Source: Fen-1254 sp963769605 (lineage in GTDB: Bacteria > Bacteroidota > Ignavibacteria > UBA10030). From it: DNA of 64,000 nt. A program made the position numbers and the translations under genes. Location of the stretch: contig CAVYML010000009.1 in assembly GCA_963769605.1 (NCBI GenBank), positions 1,550,001 to 1,614,000 of the forward strand, read 5' to 3'. Positions 9,701-18,134 of this stretch are shown piece by piece. The notes under the pieces were generated by a model, which worked only from the letters and a program-made list of their open reading frames with translations, was not told the origin of the DNA and searched no databases. How positions within the stretch are numbered: position 1 is the first letter of the stretch; each line of letters begins with the position of its first letter.

Positions 9701-11301
9701 ATTCGATTCCGGGAGTCGGACTTATTTCTCCGCCGCCGCATCACGACATTTATTCCATCGAAGATCTTGCACAGCTGATCTACGATTTGAAGAACGTCAA
9801 TCCGAAAGCGCGAATTTCCGTCAAGCTCGTTTCGGAGGTCGGCGTCGGAACGGTTGCCGCGGGCGTTGCAAAAGCGCATGCGGATATGATTCTTATCAGC
9901 GGCTATGACGGCGGCACGGGTGCGTCGCCCCAGACTTCCATCAAACACGCAGGCATCCCCTGGGAATTGGGACTTGCCGAAACGCAGCAGGTTCTTGTGA
10001 TGAACGATCTGCGCAGCCGTGTCCGTTTACAGACGGACGGAAAGCTTTCGACCGGACGCGATGTTGCCATCGCCGCACTGCTGGGAGCGGAGGAATTCGG
10101 ATTCTCGACCGCGCCGCTCATATCGATGGGATGCATTATGATGCGCAAGTGCCATCTCAATACCTGTCCTGTCGGTATTGCGACTCAGGACGAAAGACTG
10201 CGGAAAAAATTTGCAGGAACGCCGGAGAATGTTATCAGTTATTTCTTCTTCGTCGCTGAAGAAATTCGCGAAATCATGGCGCAGCTCGGATTCCGTACGA
10301 TGAACGAAATGATCGGCCGCGCCGACATGCTTTTTATGCGAAAAGCGGTCGACCACTGGAAGGCAAAGGGAATGGATTTATCCTCCATTCTTCATCTGCC
10401 GACCGTGCCGCTGCGGATAGGCCGCCGCTGTCTGATCGAACAGAATCACGGTCTGAATCAGGCGCTCGATTACGAGTTGATCGAAAAAGCAAAACCGGCT
10501 CTGGAAAATAAAACCCGCGTCGAATTTTCCTTGCCCATCCGCAACGTGCACCGTACCGTCGGAGCAATGCTGAGCGGGGAAATTGCCAAGCGGCACGGAT
10601 CTGCCGGCTTGCCGGACGATACGATCAACATCAATTTCAACGGGTCTGCAGGGCAGAGCTTTGGCGCGTTCCTTGCCAAAGGCGTAACGCTTCGTCTTGA
10701 AGGCGATGCGAACGATTATGTGGGAAAAGGACTCTCGGGCGGAAGACTGATCGTCTATCCGCCGAAAGATTCCGGATTCGTACCGGAAGAAAATACGATC
10801 GTCGGCAATGTTGTGCTCTACGGTGCAACGAGCGGCGAAGCGTTCTTTAACGGAAAAGCGGGTGAACGATTTGGAGTCCGCAATTCCGGCGCTACGGCGG
10901 TCGTCGAATCTGTCGGCGCACACGGATGCGAATATATGACGAACGGAATCGTTGTTGTGCTCGGCAAAACCGGAAAAAACTTTGCTGCAGGCATGTCCGG
11001 CGGTTTTGCCTTCGTTCTGGACGAAGACGGCGAGTTTGCCGCCAGGATGTGCAATACATCGATCGTCGATCTCGAACCGATGACCGAACAGGACGAGGAA
11101 TTAGTACGGAAACTTGTCGTCAAGCATATTGAAGTCACCGAAAGCCGGCGCGGAACCGCCGTTCTGGAACATTGGAAAGAGCTTGCTCCGAAATTTGTCA
11201 AAGTATTTCCGCACGATTACAAACGCGTGCTCGGCGCCGGATGGAAACCGAAGGAAAATGTGAAACCAGTTAGTGAAGCAAAGGAGGTTGTCCATGGGTA
11301 A
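6721..11301 (+). CDS. gltB: Glutamate synthase, large subunit
   Basis: This 1526-aa protein makes glutamate from glutamine and 2-oxoglutarate. The mature N-terminus is the catalytic Cys in NEHDACGIGF, about 28 residues in, which implies a short propeptide. The glutaminase domain (to about residue 420) is followed by the central domain, the FMN-binding synthase domain with GEGGQLPGHKV and SGYDGGTGASP, the 3Fe-4S cysteines in CIMMRKCHLNTCPVG, and a C-terminal GXGXG helix domain. The start is taken at 6721; ATG 6745 is also possible. It lies inside the ilv run, so amino-group supply is tied to branched-chain synthesis. Confidence 0.94.
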   Translation: MNKDEKISMDTEKKNQFPLYDSRNEHDACGIGFIVNIRGEQSHDIIVKGIQILINLTHRGACGCDPDTGDGAGVTIQVPHKFFVKECAKIGITLPDEGKYGVGMVFLPVEAQARLQFEGVIERMIEEEGLTLLGWRDTPVGSNAIGRIARGSQPYIEQVFIGAPPSITQEVFECKLYVVRKRVESEIAKSDLKEKDFFYIPSLSSRTIVYKGLLLAPQITQFYSDLSDSDAVSALCLVHQRFSTNTLPNWQLAHPFRYICHNGEINTLRGNINWMHARQSILRSDLFGDDIKKIFPIIQPGGSDSASLDNAVELLYLAGRSIPHALAMLIPEAWDHDTSLSPEKRAFYEYHASLMEPWDGPAAVAFTDGRIVGTTLDRNGLRPTRYMETHDGYFILASEAGVLPIDPKNVKMKGCLEPGKMLLVDLNQKRVILDDEIKKQLSSRQPYAEWMKGNQMTLDQLPDPPRVYAFNPADIVQRQRLFGYTEEDMKIILTPMAVNGEEPLGSMGADTPLACLSDKPQSMFNYFKQMFAQVTNPPIDPIREELVMSLTSYIGTERNILEETPQHCHTLKLMHPIVTNRDLEKLRRVSWGDFLATTLPMLFRVHGGEKEMERALDGLCRRASLAIKNGYSIIILSDRGSDEEYAPIPSLLALTAVHNFLVREETRTQAALVVESGEPREIMHYALLIGYGASAINPYLAIETIEDLFNKGRLPEGLDVGHALKNYKKAIGKGLLKVFSKMGISTLQSYRGAQIFEAIGLNKSLVQKYFTGTASRVEGIGLDVLVEEARLKHEYSMQGITETETELDLGGNYQYRAGGERHLINPVTVTKLQESVRGNNYETFKEFSKAMDDLNRTNFTLRGLMEFKEGTKSIPIEKVEPVKNIVSRFSTGAMSYGSISKEAHETLAIAMNRIGAKSNTGEGGEEEERFHRDANGNSRRSAVKQVASGRFGVTVHYLMNSDEIQIKIAQGAKPGEGGQLPGHKVDAIIAKTRHSIPGVGLISPPPHHDIYSIEDLAQLIYDLKNVNPKARISVKLVSEVGVGTVAAGVAKAHADMILISGYDGGTGASPQTSIKHAGIPWELGLAETQQVLVMNDLRSRVRLQTDGKLSTGRDVAIAALLGAEEFGFSTAPLISMGCIMMRKCHLNTCPVGIATQDERLRKKFAGTPENVISYFFFVAEEIREIMAQLGFRTMNEMIGRADMLFMRKAVDHWKAKGMDLSSILHLPTVPLRIGRRCLIEQNHGLNQALDYELIEKAKPALENKTRVEFSLPIRNVHRTVGAMLSGEIAKRHGSAGLPDDTININFNGSAGQSFGAFLAKGVTLRLEGDANDYVGKGLSGGRLIVYPPKDSGFVPEENTIVGNVVLYGATSGEAFFNGKAGERFGVRNSGATAVVESVGAHGCEYMTNGIVVVLGKTGKNFAAGMSGGFAFVLDEDGEFAARMCNTSIVDLEPMTEQDEELVRKLVVKHIEVTESRRGTAVLEHWKELAPKFVKVFPHDYKRVLGAGWKPKENVKPVSEAKEVVHG

Positions 11302-12727
11302 GCCGACTGGATTTTTAGAATATGAACGTGAAACACCGGCTCGACGTCCCATTACGGAACGCGTGCAGGATTGGCGCGATGTGTATATCGAATTCCCCGA
11401 ACAAAAAGTTCAAACGCAGGGAGCGCGCTGCATGGATTGCGGCATTCCCTTCTGTCATACCGGATGTCCGCTCAACAACGTCATTCCGCACTGGAACGAT
11501 CTTGCATTCCGCGGCCGGTGGAAGGAAGCAATCCGCATATTGCATTCGACCAATAATTTTCCGGAGTTTACCGGACGCGTATGCCCTGCGCCTTGCGAGA
11601 CCGCCTGTGTTCTCGGCATCAACGAGCCGGCAGTGTCGATCAAAGCAATCGAGAAATCGATTATCGATTATGCATTCAAGCAGGGATGGATTCGTCCTGA
11701 GCCGCCGCGGAAACGAACAGGCAAGACCGTGGCGGTTATCGGATCCGGCCCCGCCGGACTGGCAGCCGCACAGCAATTGAACCGTGCAGGCCATCACGTG
11801 ACCGTGTATGAAAAAAGCGACCGTCTCGGCGGCCTGCTGCGGTACGGCATACCGGATTTCAAGCTGGAGAAGCAATTGATCGACCGCCGCATCGAACAGA
11901 TGCAGGCAGAAGGAATCGTTTTTGCCACACGCGCTCATATCGGCGTCAATATTGCCGCAGATGAATTGCGCCGTTCGTATAACGCCATGCTGCTTTGCGG
12001 CGGCTCAGAAGCTCCGCGGGATCTTGCCGTTCCCGGCAGAGAATTGAAAGGCGTGCATTTTGCATTGGAATTCCTGCCTCAGCAAAACCGCCGGGTTGCA
12101 GGAGATAAAATAGATCCGGCTCAGGAAATTCTTGCGGCCGGCAAAAATGTCGTTATTATCGGCGGCGGCGACACCGGAGCGGACTGCCTGGGTACGAGCC
12201 TGCGGCAAAAAGCAAAATCGGTTCGTCAATTCGAAATTATGCCGAAACCTCCCGGCGACCGTTCTCCGTCGACACCATGGCCGATGTGGCCGCTTCAATT
12301 GCGCACGGAAAGTTCGCATGAAGAAGGCGGCACACGCGAATGGTCTATGGCCACAACGAGTTTTGAGGGCGACGCGCAGGGCAATGTGAAAAAACTTCAT
12401 GCCGTCCATGTCGGTCCGACGCCAAAGTTCGAACCGATTCCGGGAACCGACTTTTCCGTCGACGCAGACCTGGTGCTGATTGCAATGGGCTTTACCGGTC
12501 CCGTTAAAACCGGAATGCTTGAAGGCCTCGGCGTTGCACTCGACAACCGCGGCAACATTGCATGCGATGCGCAGTACATGAGCTCCGTACCCGGCGTATT
12601 TGCTGCCGGCGATATGCGGCGCGGACAATCGCTCGTTGTCTGGGCGATTACAGAAGGACGCAAAGCTGCTGCAGCGGTGAATGCATATCTGGCGGAACCC
12701 GCGCAGCATTTTATAAATCAACGATAG
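11294..12727 (+). CDS. gltD: Glutamate synthase, small subunit
   Basis: The 477-aa flavoprotein passes electrons from NADPH to GltB. Two N-terminal cysteine clusters (CMDCGIPFCHTGCPLNN and CPAPCETACVLG) bind 4Fe-4S centres; VIGSGPAGLAAAQQ binds FAD and VIIGGGDTGADCLGT binds NADPH. The ATG at 11294 has a strong AAGGAGG site that lies inside the end of gltB, and the genes overlap by 8 bases, which indicates translational coupling. An upstream in-frame start at 11273 is less likely. Confidence 0.94.
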   Translation: MGKPTGFLEYERETPARRPITERVQDWRDVYIEFPEQKVQTQGARCMDCGIPFCHTGCPLNNVIPHWNDLAFRGRWKEAIRILHSTNNFPEFTGRVCPAPCETACVLGINEPAVSIKAIEKSIIDYAFKQGWIRPEPPRKRTGKTVAVIGSGPAGLAAAQQLNRAGHHVTVYEKSDRLGGLLRYGIPDFKLEKQLIDRRIEQMQAEGIVFATRAHIGVNIAADELRRSYNAMLLCGGSEAPRDLAVPGRELKGVHFALEFLPQQNRRVAGDKIDPAQEILAAGKNVVIIGGGDTGADCLGTSLRQKAKSVRQFEIMPKPPGDRSPSTPWPMWPLQLRTESSHEEGGTREWSMATTSFEGDAQGNVKKLHAVHVGPTPKFEPIPGTDFSVDADLVLIAMGFTGPVKTGMLEGLGVALDNRGNIACDAQYMSSVPGVFAAGDMRRGQSLVVWAITEGRKAAAAVNAYLAEPAQHFINQR

Positions 12728-12763
12728 TAAAACACGATCATAGATCATCAGGAGACAAAAGAT

Positions 12764-13819
12764 ATGGCAACAATTAATTTCGGCGGTGTGAAAGAAGAAG
12801 TTGTTACGCGTGAAGAATTTCCGCTTTCCAAAGCCCAGGAAGTTTTAAAAAACGAGGTCATTGCAATCATCGGCTACGGACCGCAGGGATACGGACAATC
12901 CCTCAACATGCGCGATAACGGAATCAAGGTTATCGTCGGACAGCGCAAAGGGGGCAAAGGCTGGAAAGATGCCGGTACCGACGGATGGGTCGAAGGGAAA
13001 AATCTTTTTGAAAATATCGAAGAAGCGATTCAAAAAGCGACCATCGTTCAATATCTCCTCTCCGACGCAGGCCAGAAAGCGCAATGGCCGCTCGTCCAGA
13101 AAAATTTAAAGAAGGGACAGGCGCTCTATTTCTCGCACGGATTTTCAATTGTCTTTAAAGAGCAGACCGGAATTATTCCGCCGAAGGATGTGGACGTGGT
13201 ACTTGTGGCTCCGAAAGGAAGCGGTCGAACGGTTCGCACTAATTTTCTTGCCGGCAGCGGCATCAATTCGAGTTTTGCAATTTTCCAGGACGCAACCGGC
13301 AGGGCGCGTTCGCGCACGCTTGCATGCGGGATTGCCATCGGCTCGGGATATCTTTTCCCTACAACGTTCGAAAAAGAAGTGCTGTCCGATCTTGTCGGCG
13401 AACGCGGCGTTCTCATGGGCGCCATCGCGGGTTTGATGAAGGCGCAATACGACGTTCTTCGTTCGATGGGACATTCCCCGAGCGAGGCATTCAATGAAAC
13501 GGTGGAAGAAGCCACGCAAAGCCTCTATCCATTGGTCGGAAAAAACGGCATGGACTGGATGTTCGCTGCATGCAGCACTACAGCACAGCGCGGCGCGCTG
13601 GACTGGTCGAAAAAATTTGAAGCGGTTAACAAGCCTCTCTTCGAGCTCCTGTACCGTGACGTCAGGGAAGGCGTGGAAACTGCCCGCGTCCTCAATACGT
13701 GCAGCGCGCCCGATTACCGCGAAAAGTTAGATTCGGAACTTGCACTCTGGCACGAATCTGAAATGTGGAAAACAGGCGAAGCGGTTCGTTCGCTCCGTCC
13801 GGAAAACTGGAAAAAATAA
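12764..13819 (+). CDS. ilvC: Ketol-acid reductoisomerase, yeast/Bacteroidota type
   Basis: The 351-aa enzyme isomerises and reduces acetolactate or acetohydroxybutyrate with NADPH, step two of branched-chain synthesis. The dinucleotide fold is marked by IIGYGPQGYGQSLNMRDNG. The central block from VAPKGSGRTVR through INSSFAIFQD to SPSEAFNETVEEATQSLYPL is strikingly like the fungal mitochondrial Ilv5 enzyme and unlike the common short bacterial IlvC; this resemblance is from memory. GGAGAC precedes the ATG. Confidence 0.93.
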   Translation: MATINFGGVKEEVVTREEFPLSKAQEVLKNEVIAIIGYGPQGYGQSLNMRDNGIKVIVGQRKGGKGWKDAGTDGWVEGKNLFENIEEAIQKATIVQYLLSDAGQKAQWPLVQKNLKKGQALYFSHGFSIVFKEQTGIIPPKDVDVVLVAPKGSGRTVRTNFLAGSGINSSFAIFQDATGRARSRTLACGIAIGSGYLFPTTFEKEVLSDLVGERGVLMGAIAGLMKAQYDVLRSMGHSPSEAFNETVEEATQSLYPLVGKNGMDWMFAACSTTAQRGALDWSKKFEAVNKPLFELLYRDVREGVETARVLNTCSAPDYREKLDSELALWHESEMWKTGEAVRSLRPENWKK

Positions 13820-13873
13820 CGGCAGTCGTCCGAAAAATATTTTTTCAGGTGTTTAAATTTATTGCAGGTTGCT

Positions 13874-15472
13874 ATGGAAAAGATATCAATATACGATACC
13901 ACGCTCCGCGACGGGACGCAGAGCGAAAGCATCAGTTTTTCCGTTGAGGACAAACTGAAAGTTGTCCAGTGTCTTGACGAGTTCGGAATGGATTATATCG
14001 AAGGCGGCTGGCCCGGTTCCAATCCGCGTGATATCGAATTTTTCCGCCGCGCTCGTTCGCTTGAATTAAAACACGCGAAAATTTCCGCATTCGGCAGCAC
14101 GCGCCGCGCAAAGAACAAGGCGCATGACGATCCGAATCTCCGCGCGTTGATCGAAGCGGAAACGCCGGTCGTGACCATTTTCGGAAAATCATGGCTCCTG
14201 CATGTAGCTTCTGCGCTTCAAATCAGCGATCAGGAAAATCTCGATCTCATCGAAGATTCGGTCGCTTTTCTCGTTTCCCATGGACGCGAAGTCATTTACG
14301 ATGCGGAACATTTCTTCGACGGTTACAAACAGAGTTCCGAATATGCCGTTCAGTCTCTTCAAGCGGCAAAGCGCGCCGGTGCATCAAGGCTGGTTTTATG
14401 CGATACGAACGGCGGAACGCTGACAACCGAGCTTTCACAAATCGTTAAAAATATGTGCCGGGAATTTCCGGGACTCATCGGCATCCATACGCATAATGAC
14501 AGCGAACTGGCAGTCGCAAATTCTCTCGCTGCCGTTGTCAGCGGCGCTCTTCAGGTTCAGGGAACCATCAACGGCTACGGTGAACGCTGCGGCAATGCAA
14601 ACCTGTGTTCGATTATTCCGAACCTGCAGTTGAAAATGGGATATGCCTGCATTCCTCGGGAGCAGATGGCGCATCTGACGGATGTTTCCAGGTACGTTGC
14701 GGATCTTGCCAATTTGCAGCAGCCGAAATATCTTGCCTTTGTCGGACTGAGCGCGTTTGCGCACAAGGGAGGCGTTCATGTCAGCGCCGTGATGAAAGAT
14801 CCGGTTATGTACGAACATTTGAATCCGGAAAGCATCGGCAACCGCCGCCGGGTGCTCATCTCGGATCTGTCCGGACGCAGCAATGTGATGTATAAAGCAA
14901 AGGAACTCGGTATCAATCTGGACGAACGTTCGGAAGAAACGCAGCGGATTGTCGACAGCATCAAAGAAAAAGAATTTTACGGTTACCATTACGAAGATGC
15001 GGACGGATCGCTCGAGCTCCTGATCAAAGAGCAGCTCAGCGGCTGGCGGGAATTTTTCGAGCTCGGCGGTTTTAAAGTGATTATTCACAAAGACTCAGAC
15101 GACGCATACACGGTATCCGAAGCTATCATCAAAGTGAAAGTCGGCGATGAAACCGAGTACTCTGCTTCCGACGGCAATGGTCCTGTCAATGCACTGGACT
15201 CCGCTCTTCGCAAAGCGCTGGAGAAATTTTATCCGCAGGTTAAGGATATGGTTCTGGGCGATTACAAGGTGCGCGTTCTCGACGGTCAGGATGGAACGAG
15301 TGCAAAAGTACGCGTGCTCATTACGACACGCAACGCGCATTCCTCGTGGAATACGGTGGGCGTTTCTCCAAACCTTATCGAGGCAAGCTGGAAAGCGCTC
15401 GTTGACAGCGTTTATTATTATTTAACCAAAGTTTCTCCGCATGTGCAGACAAAGAAAGCCGAAACCTTATGA
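13874..15472 (+). CDS. cimA: (R)-citramalate synthase
   Basis: The 532-aa product belongs to the LeuA/CimA family: DTTLRDGTQSESISFSVEDK carries the catalytic metal site, THNDSELAVANSLAAV the second metal ligand pair, and residues from about 400 form the regulatory dimer domain. The QSESIS reading in place of QSPGCS, seen in the leuA gene downstream, together with its length, points to citramalate synthase, which condenses pyruvate and acetyl-CoA to give 2-oxobutanoate for isoleucine. No threonine deaminase is seen in this cluster. The ATG at 13874 is preferred to a TTG four codons upstream. The stop overlaps the next start (ATGA). Confidence 0.88.
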   Translation: MEKISIYDTTLRDGTQSESISFSVEDKLKVVQCLDEFGMDYIEGGWPGSNPRDIEFFRRARSLELKHAKISAFGSTRRAKNKAHDDPNLRALIEAETPVVTIFGKSWLLHVASALQISDQENLDLIEDSVAFLVSHGREVIYDAEHFFDGYKQSSEYAVQSLQAAKRAGASRLVLCDTNGGTLTTELSQIVKNMCREFPGLIGIHTHNDSELAVANSLAAVVSGALQVQGTINGYGERCGNANLCSIIPNLQLKMGYACIPREQMAHLTDVSRYVADLANLQQPKYLAFVGLSAFAHKGGVHVSAVMKDPVMYEHLNPESIGNRRRVLISDLSGRSNVMYKAKELGINLDERSEETQRIVDSIKEKEFYGYHYEDADGSLELLIKEQLSGWREFFELGGFKVIIHKDSDDAYTVSEAIIKVKVGDETEYSASDGNGPVNALDSALRKALEKFYPQVKDMVLGDYKVRVLDGQDGTSAKVRVLITTRNAHSSWNTVGVSPNLIEASWKALVDSVYYYLTKVSPHVQTKKAETL

Positions 15473-16503
15473 TTATTGTAATGAAGGATGGGGCATCCAA
15501 GCAGCAAATCGAACATGTCTTCGATAAAGTAAAGGAGCTTGGATTTCGGGTTCATCCGATCTACGGCGAACTCCGCACCGTGATCGCCTGTGTAGGCGAC
15601 GAACGCGGCAAAGACCGTTTGCAAGCGCTCGAAATGCTCGATGGCGTGGAAAATGTCGTTCCCATCCTCAAACCGTTCAAACTTGCAAGCCGCGAATGGC
15701 ATGCATCGCGTTCGAGTGTCACGATTCAGGCGCCGGACGGCGGGGATCCCGTCGTGTTCGGCAGCGGACATTTTGTCGTCATGGCGGGTCCGTGCTCTGT
15801 GGAAACGCGCGAACAGATTTTGCTCAGCGCCGACCAGGTCAAGAAAGCCGGCGCGCGTGTACTGCGGGGAGGCGCATTCAAGCCGCGCACATCCCCGTAT
15901 GCATTCCAGGGATTAGAAGAAGAAGGATTGAAACTTCTTGCGGAAGCGCGGGAAAAAACCGGACTGCTCATCGTCACGGAAGTAATAACGCCGACCGATG
16001 TGCCGTTGATTGCCGAATACGCGGATATCATGCAGATAGGCGCGCGGAACATGCAAAACTTCGCCCTTCTCAAAGAAGTCGGCAAATATAAAAAACCGAT
16101 ACTGCTCAAGCGTGGAATGTCCAGCACGTTGAAAGAATTATTGATGTCGGCGGAATATATTATGGCGCAGGGAAACGATCAGGTTATTCTCTGCGAACGC
16201 GGCATCCGCACGTTCGAAGATTACACGCGCAACACGTGCGACATTTCCGCCGTGCCCGCGCTGAAAGAATTGAGTCATTTGCCGGTTGTAGTGGATCCGA
16301 GCCACGGCACAGGCATCCGCAGTTTGGTTACACCGGTCGCAAAAGCCGCCGTTGCTGTCGGAGCCGACGGGTTGATTATCGAAACACATCCGCATCCGGA
16401 GGAAGCGTTTTCCGACGGGGCACAGTCGCTCACGCCGGAACAATTCGCTTCTTTGATGGATGCGGTACGAATATTAGCACAAACAGAACAAAGAATAGTT
16501 TAG
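15469..16503 (+). CDS. aroF: 3-deoxy-7-phosphoheptulonate synthase, type I-beta
   Basis: The 344-aa protein starts aromatic synthesis from phosphoenolpyruvate and erythrose 4-phosphate. An N-terminal ferredoxin-like regulatory domain of about 70 residues (MIIVMKDGASKQQIEHVFDK) precedes the barrel with MAGPCSVETREQI, GGAFKPRTSPYAFQG, KRGMSSTLKELL and DPSHGTG. This layout matches the Thermotoga-type enzyme, in which the added domain mediates inhibition by Tyr or Phe. It overlaps cimA by four bases. Its place inside a branched-chain cluster is unusual but consistent with one long operon. Confidence 0.92.
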   Translation: MIIVMKDGASKQQIEHVFDKVKELGFRVHPIYGELRTVIACVGDERGKDRLQALEMLDGVENVVPILKPFKLASREWHASRSSVTIQAPDGGDPVVFGSGHFVVMAGPCSVETREQILLSADQVKKAGARVLRGGAFKPRTSPYAFQGLEEEGLKLLAEAREKTGLLIVTEVITPTDVPLIAEYADIMQIGARNMQNFALLKEVGKYKKPILLKRGMSSTLKELLMSAEYIMAQGNDQVILCERGIRTFEDYTRNTCDISAVPALKELSHLPVVVDPSHGTGIRSLVTPVAKAAVAVGADGLIIETHPHPEEAFSDGAQSLTPEQFASLMDAVRILAQTEQRIV

Positions 16504-16514
16504 GAGAACAGACC

Positions 16515-18074
16515 ATGGAAAACCGAGTTTTCGTTTTTGACACGACACTCCGCGACGGCGAACAATCGCCCGGCTGCAGCATGAATATGGATGAAAAACT
16601 CCGCCTTGCACGTCAGCTCGAAAGTCTTCGAGTGGACGTGATCGAAGCGGGATTTCCGATTTCCTCCGTCGGCGACTTTGAAGCGGTGCAGGCGATTGCC
16701 CGGCAGGTGCGTTCGTGCACGATCGCCGGTCTTGCACGCTGCGTCAAAGCGGATATCGACCGGGTTTGGGAGGCAATCCGGGAAACGGCAAAGCCGAGGA
16801 TTCATGTTTTCCTTGCAACTTCCGATCTGCATTTGAAATATAAATTGAAAAAAACGCGCGAACAGGTTTTGGAAGACGCCGTGTGGGCTGTGCGGCATGC
16901 AAAATCACTCGCTCCCGAAGTCGAGTTTTCCTGCGAGGATGCTTCCCGTACCGATATCGAATATTTATGCAAGGTTGTCGAAGCGGCGATCGAGGCGGGT
17001 GCAGCCATCATCAATCTGCCCGACACCGTCGGGTATGCAGTACCTGACGAATACGGCGCGATGTTCAAAGAAGTCCGCCGGCGTGTTCCCAACATCGGCA
17101 AGGTGGTGCTCAGTTCGCATTGTCATAACGACCTCGGACTTGCAGTCGCAAATTCCATAGCGGCGATTCAAAACGGCGTTCGTCAGGTGGAATGCACGGT
17201 CAATGGCATCGGCGAACGCGCCGGAAATGCCTCTCTGGAAGAAATCGTTATGGCGGTTAAAACACGCCATGAGCTTCTGGGCGTCACGACGAACGTCAAC
17301 AACGAGGAACTGCTTAAGACCAGCAGACTTTTGAGCAGCTTGACCGGCATGATCGTGCAGCGCAACAAGGCAATCGTCGGTGCGAATGCATTTGCACACG
17401 AAGCCGGCATTCATCAGGACGGCGTTCTGAAAAGTCCGATTACGTACGAAATCATGACGCCGCAGTCGGTGGGCATCAAGCATACGCAATTGATTCTGGG
17501 CAAACATTCCGGACGGCACGCTTTGAAGCAGCGTTATGCGGAACTCGGATACCAGTTGTCCGATGCCGAGCTGCAGAGTGCATATCAAATGTTCTGCGGA
17601 ATTGCCGACAAGAAAAAAGAAATCTTCGACGACGACCTGGAAGCAATTCTGGAAACCGGCACTCAGGCAACGGAGGAAGAATATCAGCTTGTCAATCTTC
17701 AGATTACGAGCGGGACGAATCTCCGTCCGACGGCGACTGTCGAGTTGCGGCGGAATTCGGAAATATTTATCGATTCGGCAACCGGAGACGGCCCCGTGGA
17801 CGCTTCCTGCCGTGCAATCGAACGCATGACGGGTCTCTGCGGAAAACTGACGGAATATTCCATCAAAGCAGTTCATTCCGGTCACGATGCAATAGGCGAA
17901 GTGTTTATTCGTGTGGAATTCGACGGGCTGCTGTATAACGGCCGCGCGGCAAATACCGATGTCGTTGCCGGAAGCGTGCAGGCTTATCTGGAAGCTTTGA
18001 ACAGAGCCATTGCTTCAAAAAAAAGGAAAGACCTGCAGAAGGTCGAAACCGAAGTCGACCGATCTGCAGTCTAA
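16515..18074 (+). CDS. leuA: 2-isopropylmalate synthase
   Basis: The 519-aa enzyme condenses 2-oxoisovalerate with acetyl-CoA, the committed step to leucine. DTTLRDGEQSPGCSMN holds the catalytic metal-binding Asp, SSHCHNDLGLAVANS the His ligands, NGIGERAGNASLEE the substrate site, and residues from about 390 form the leucine-binding regulatory domain. The ATG at 16515 has TAGGAGA upstream; a longer open frame to 16236 overlaps aroF and is not credible as coding. Confidence 0.94.
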   Translation: MENRVFVFDTTLRDGEQSPGCSMNMDEKLRLARQLESLRVDVIEAGFPISSVGDFEAVQAIARQVRSCTIAGLARCVKADIDRVWEAIRETAKPRIHVFLATSDLHLKYKLKKTREQVLEDAVWAVRHAKSLAPEVEFSCEDASRTDIEYLCKVVEAAIEAGAAIINLPDTVGYAVPDEYGAMFKEVRRRVPNIGKVVLSSHCHNDLGLAVANSIAAIQNGVRQVECTVNGIGERAGNASLEEIVMAVKTRHELLGVTTNVNNEELLKTSRLLSSLTGMIVQRNKAIVGANAFAHEAGIHQDGVLKSPITYEIMTPQSVGIKHTQLILGKHSGRHALKQRYAELGYQLSDAELQSAYQMFCGIADKKKEIFDDDLEAILETGTQATEEEYQLVNLQITSGTNLRPTATVELRRNSEIFIDSATGDGPVDASCRAIERMTGLCGKLTEYSIKAVHSGHDAIGEVFIRVEFDGLLYNGRAANTDVVAGSVQAYLEALNRAIASKKRKDLQKVETEVDRSAV

Positions 18075-18134
18075 TGGAAATTTCGCACAGAGAGAAAATA
18101 TTAGAGTTCTCAAAAACTAAATCGGATTAATTTT

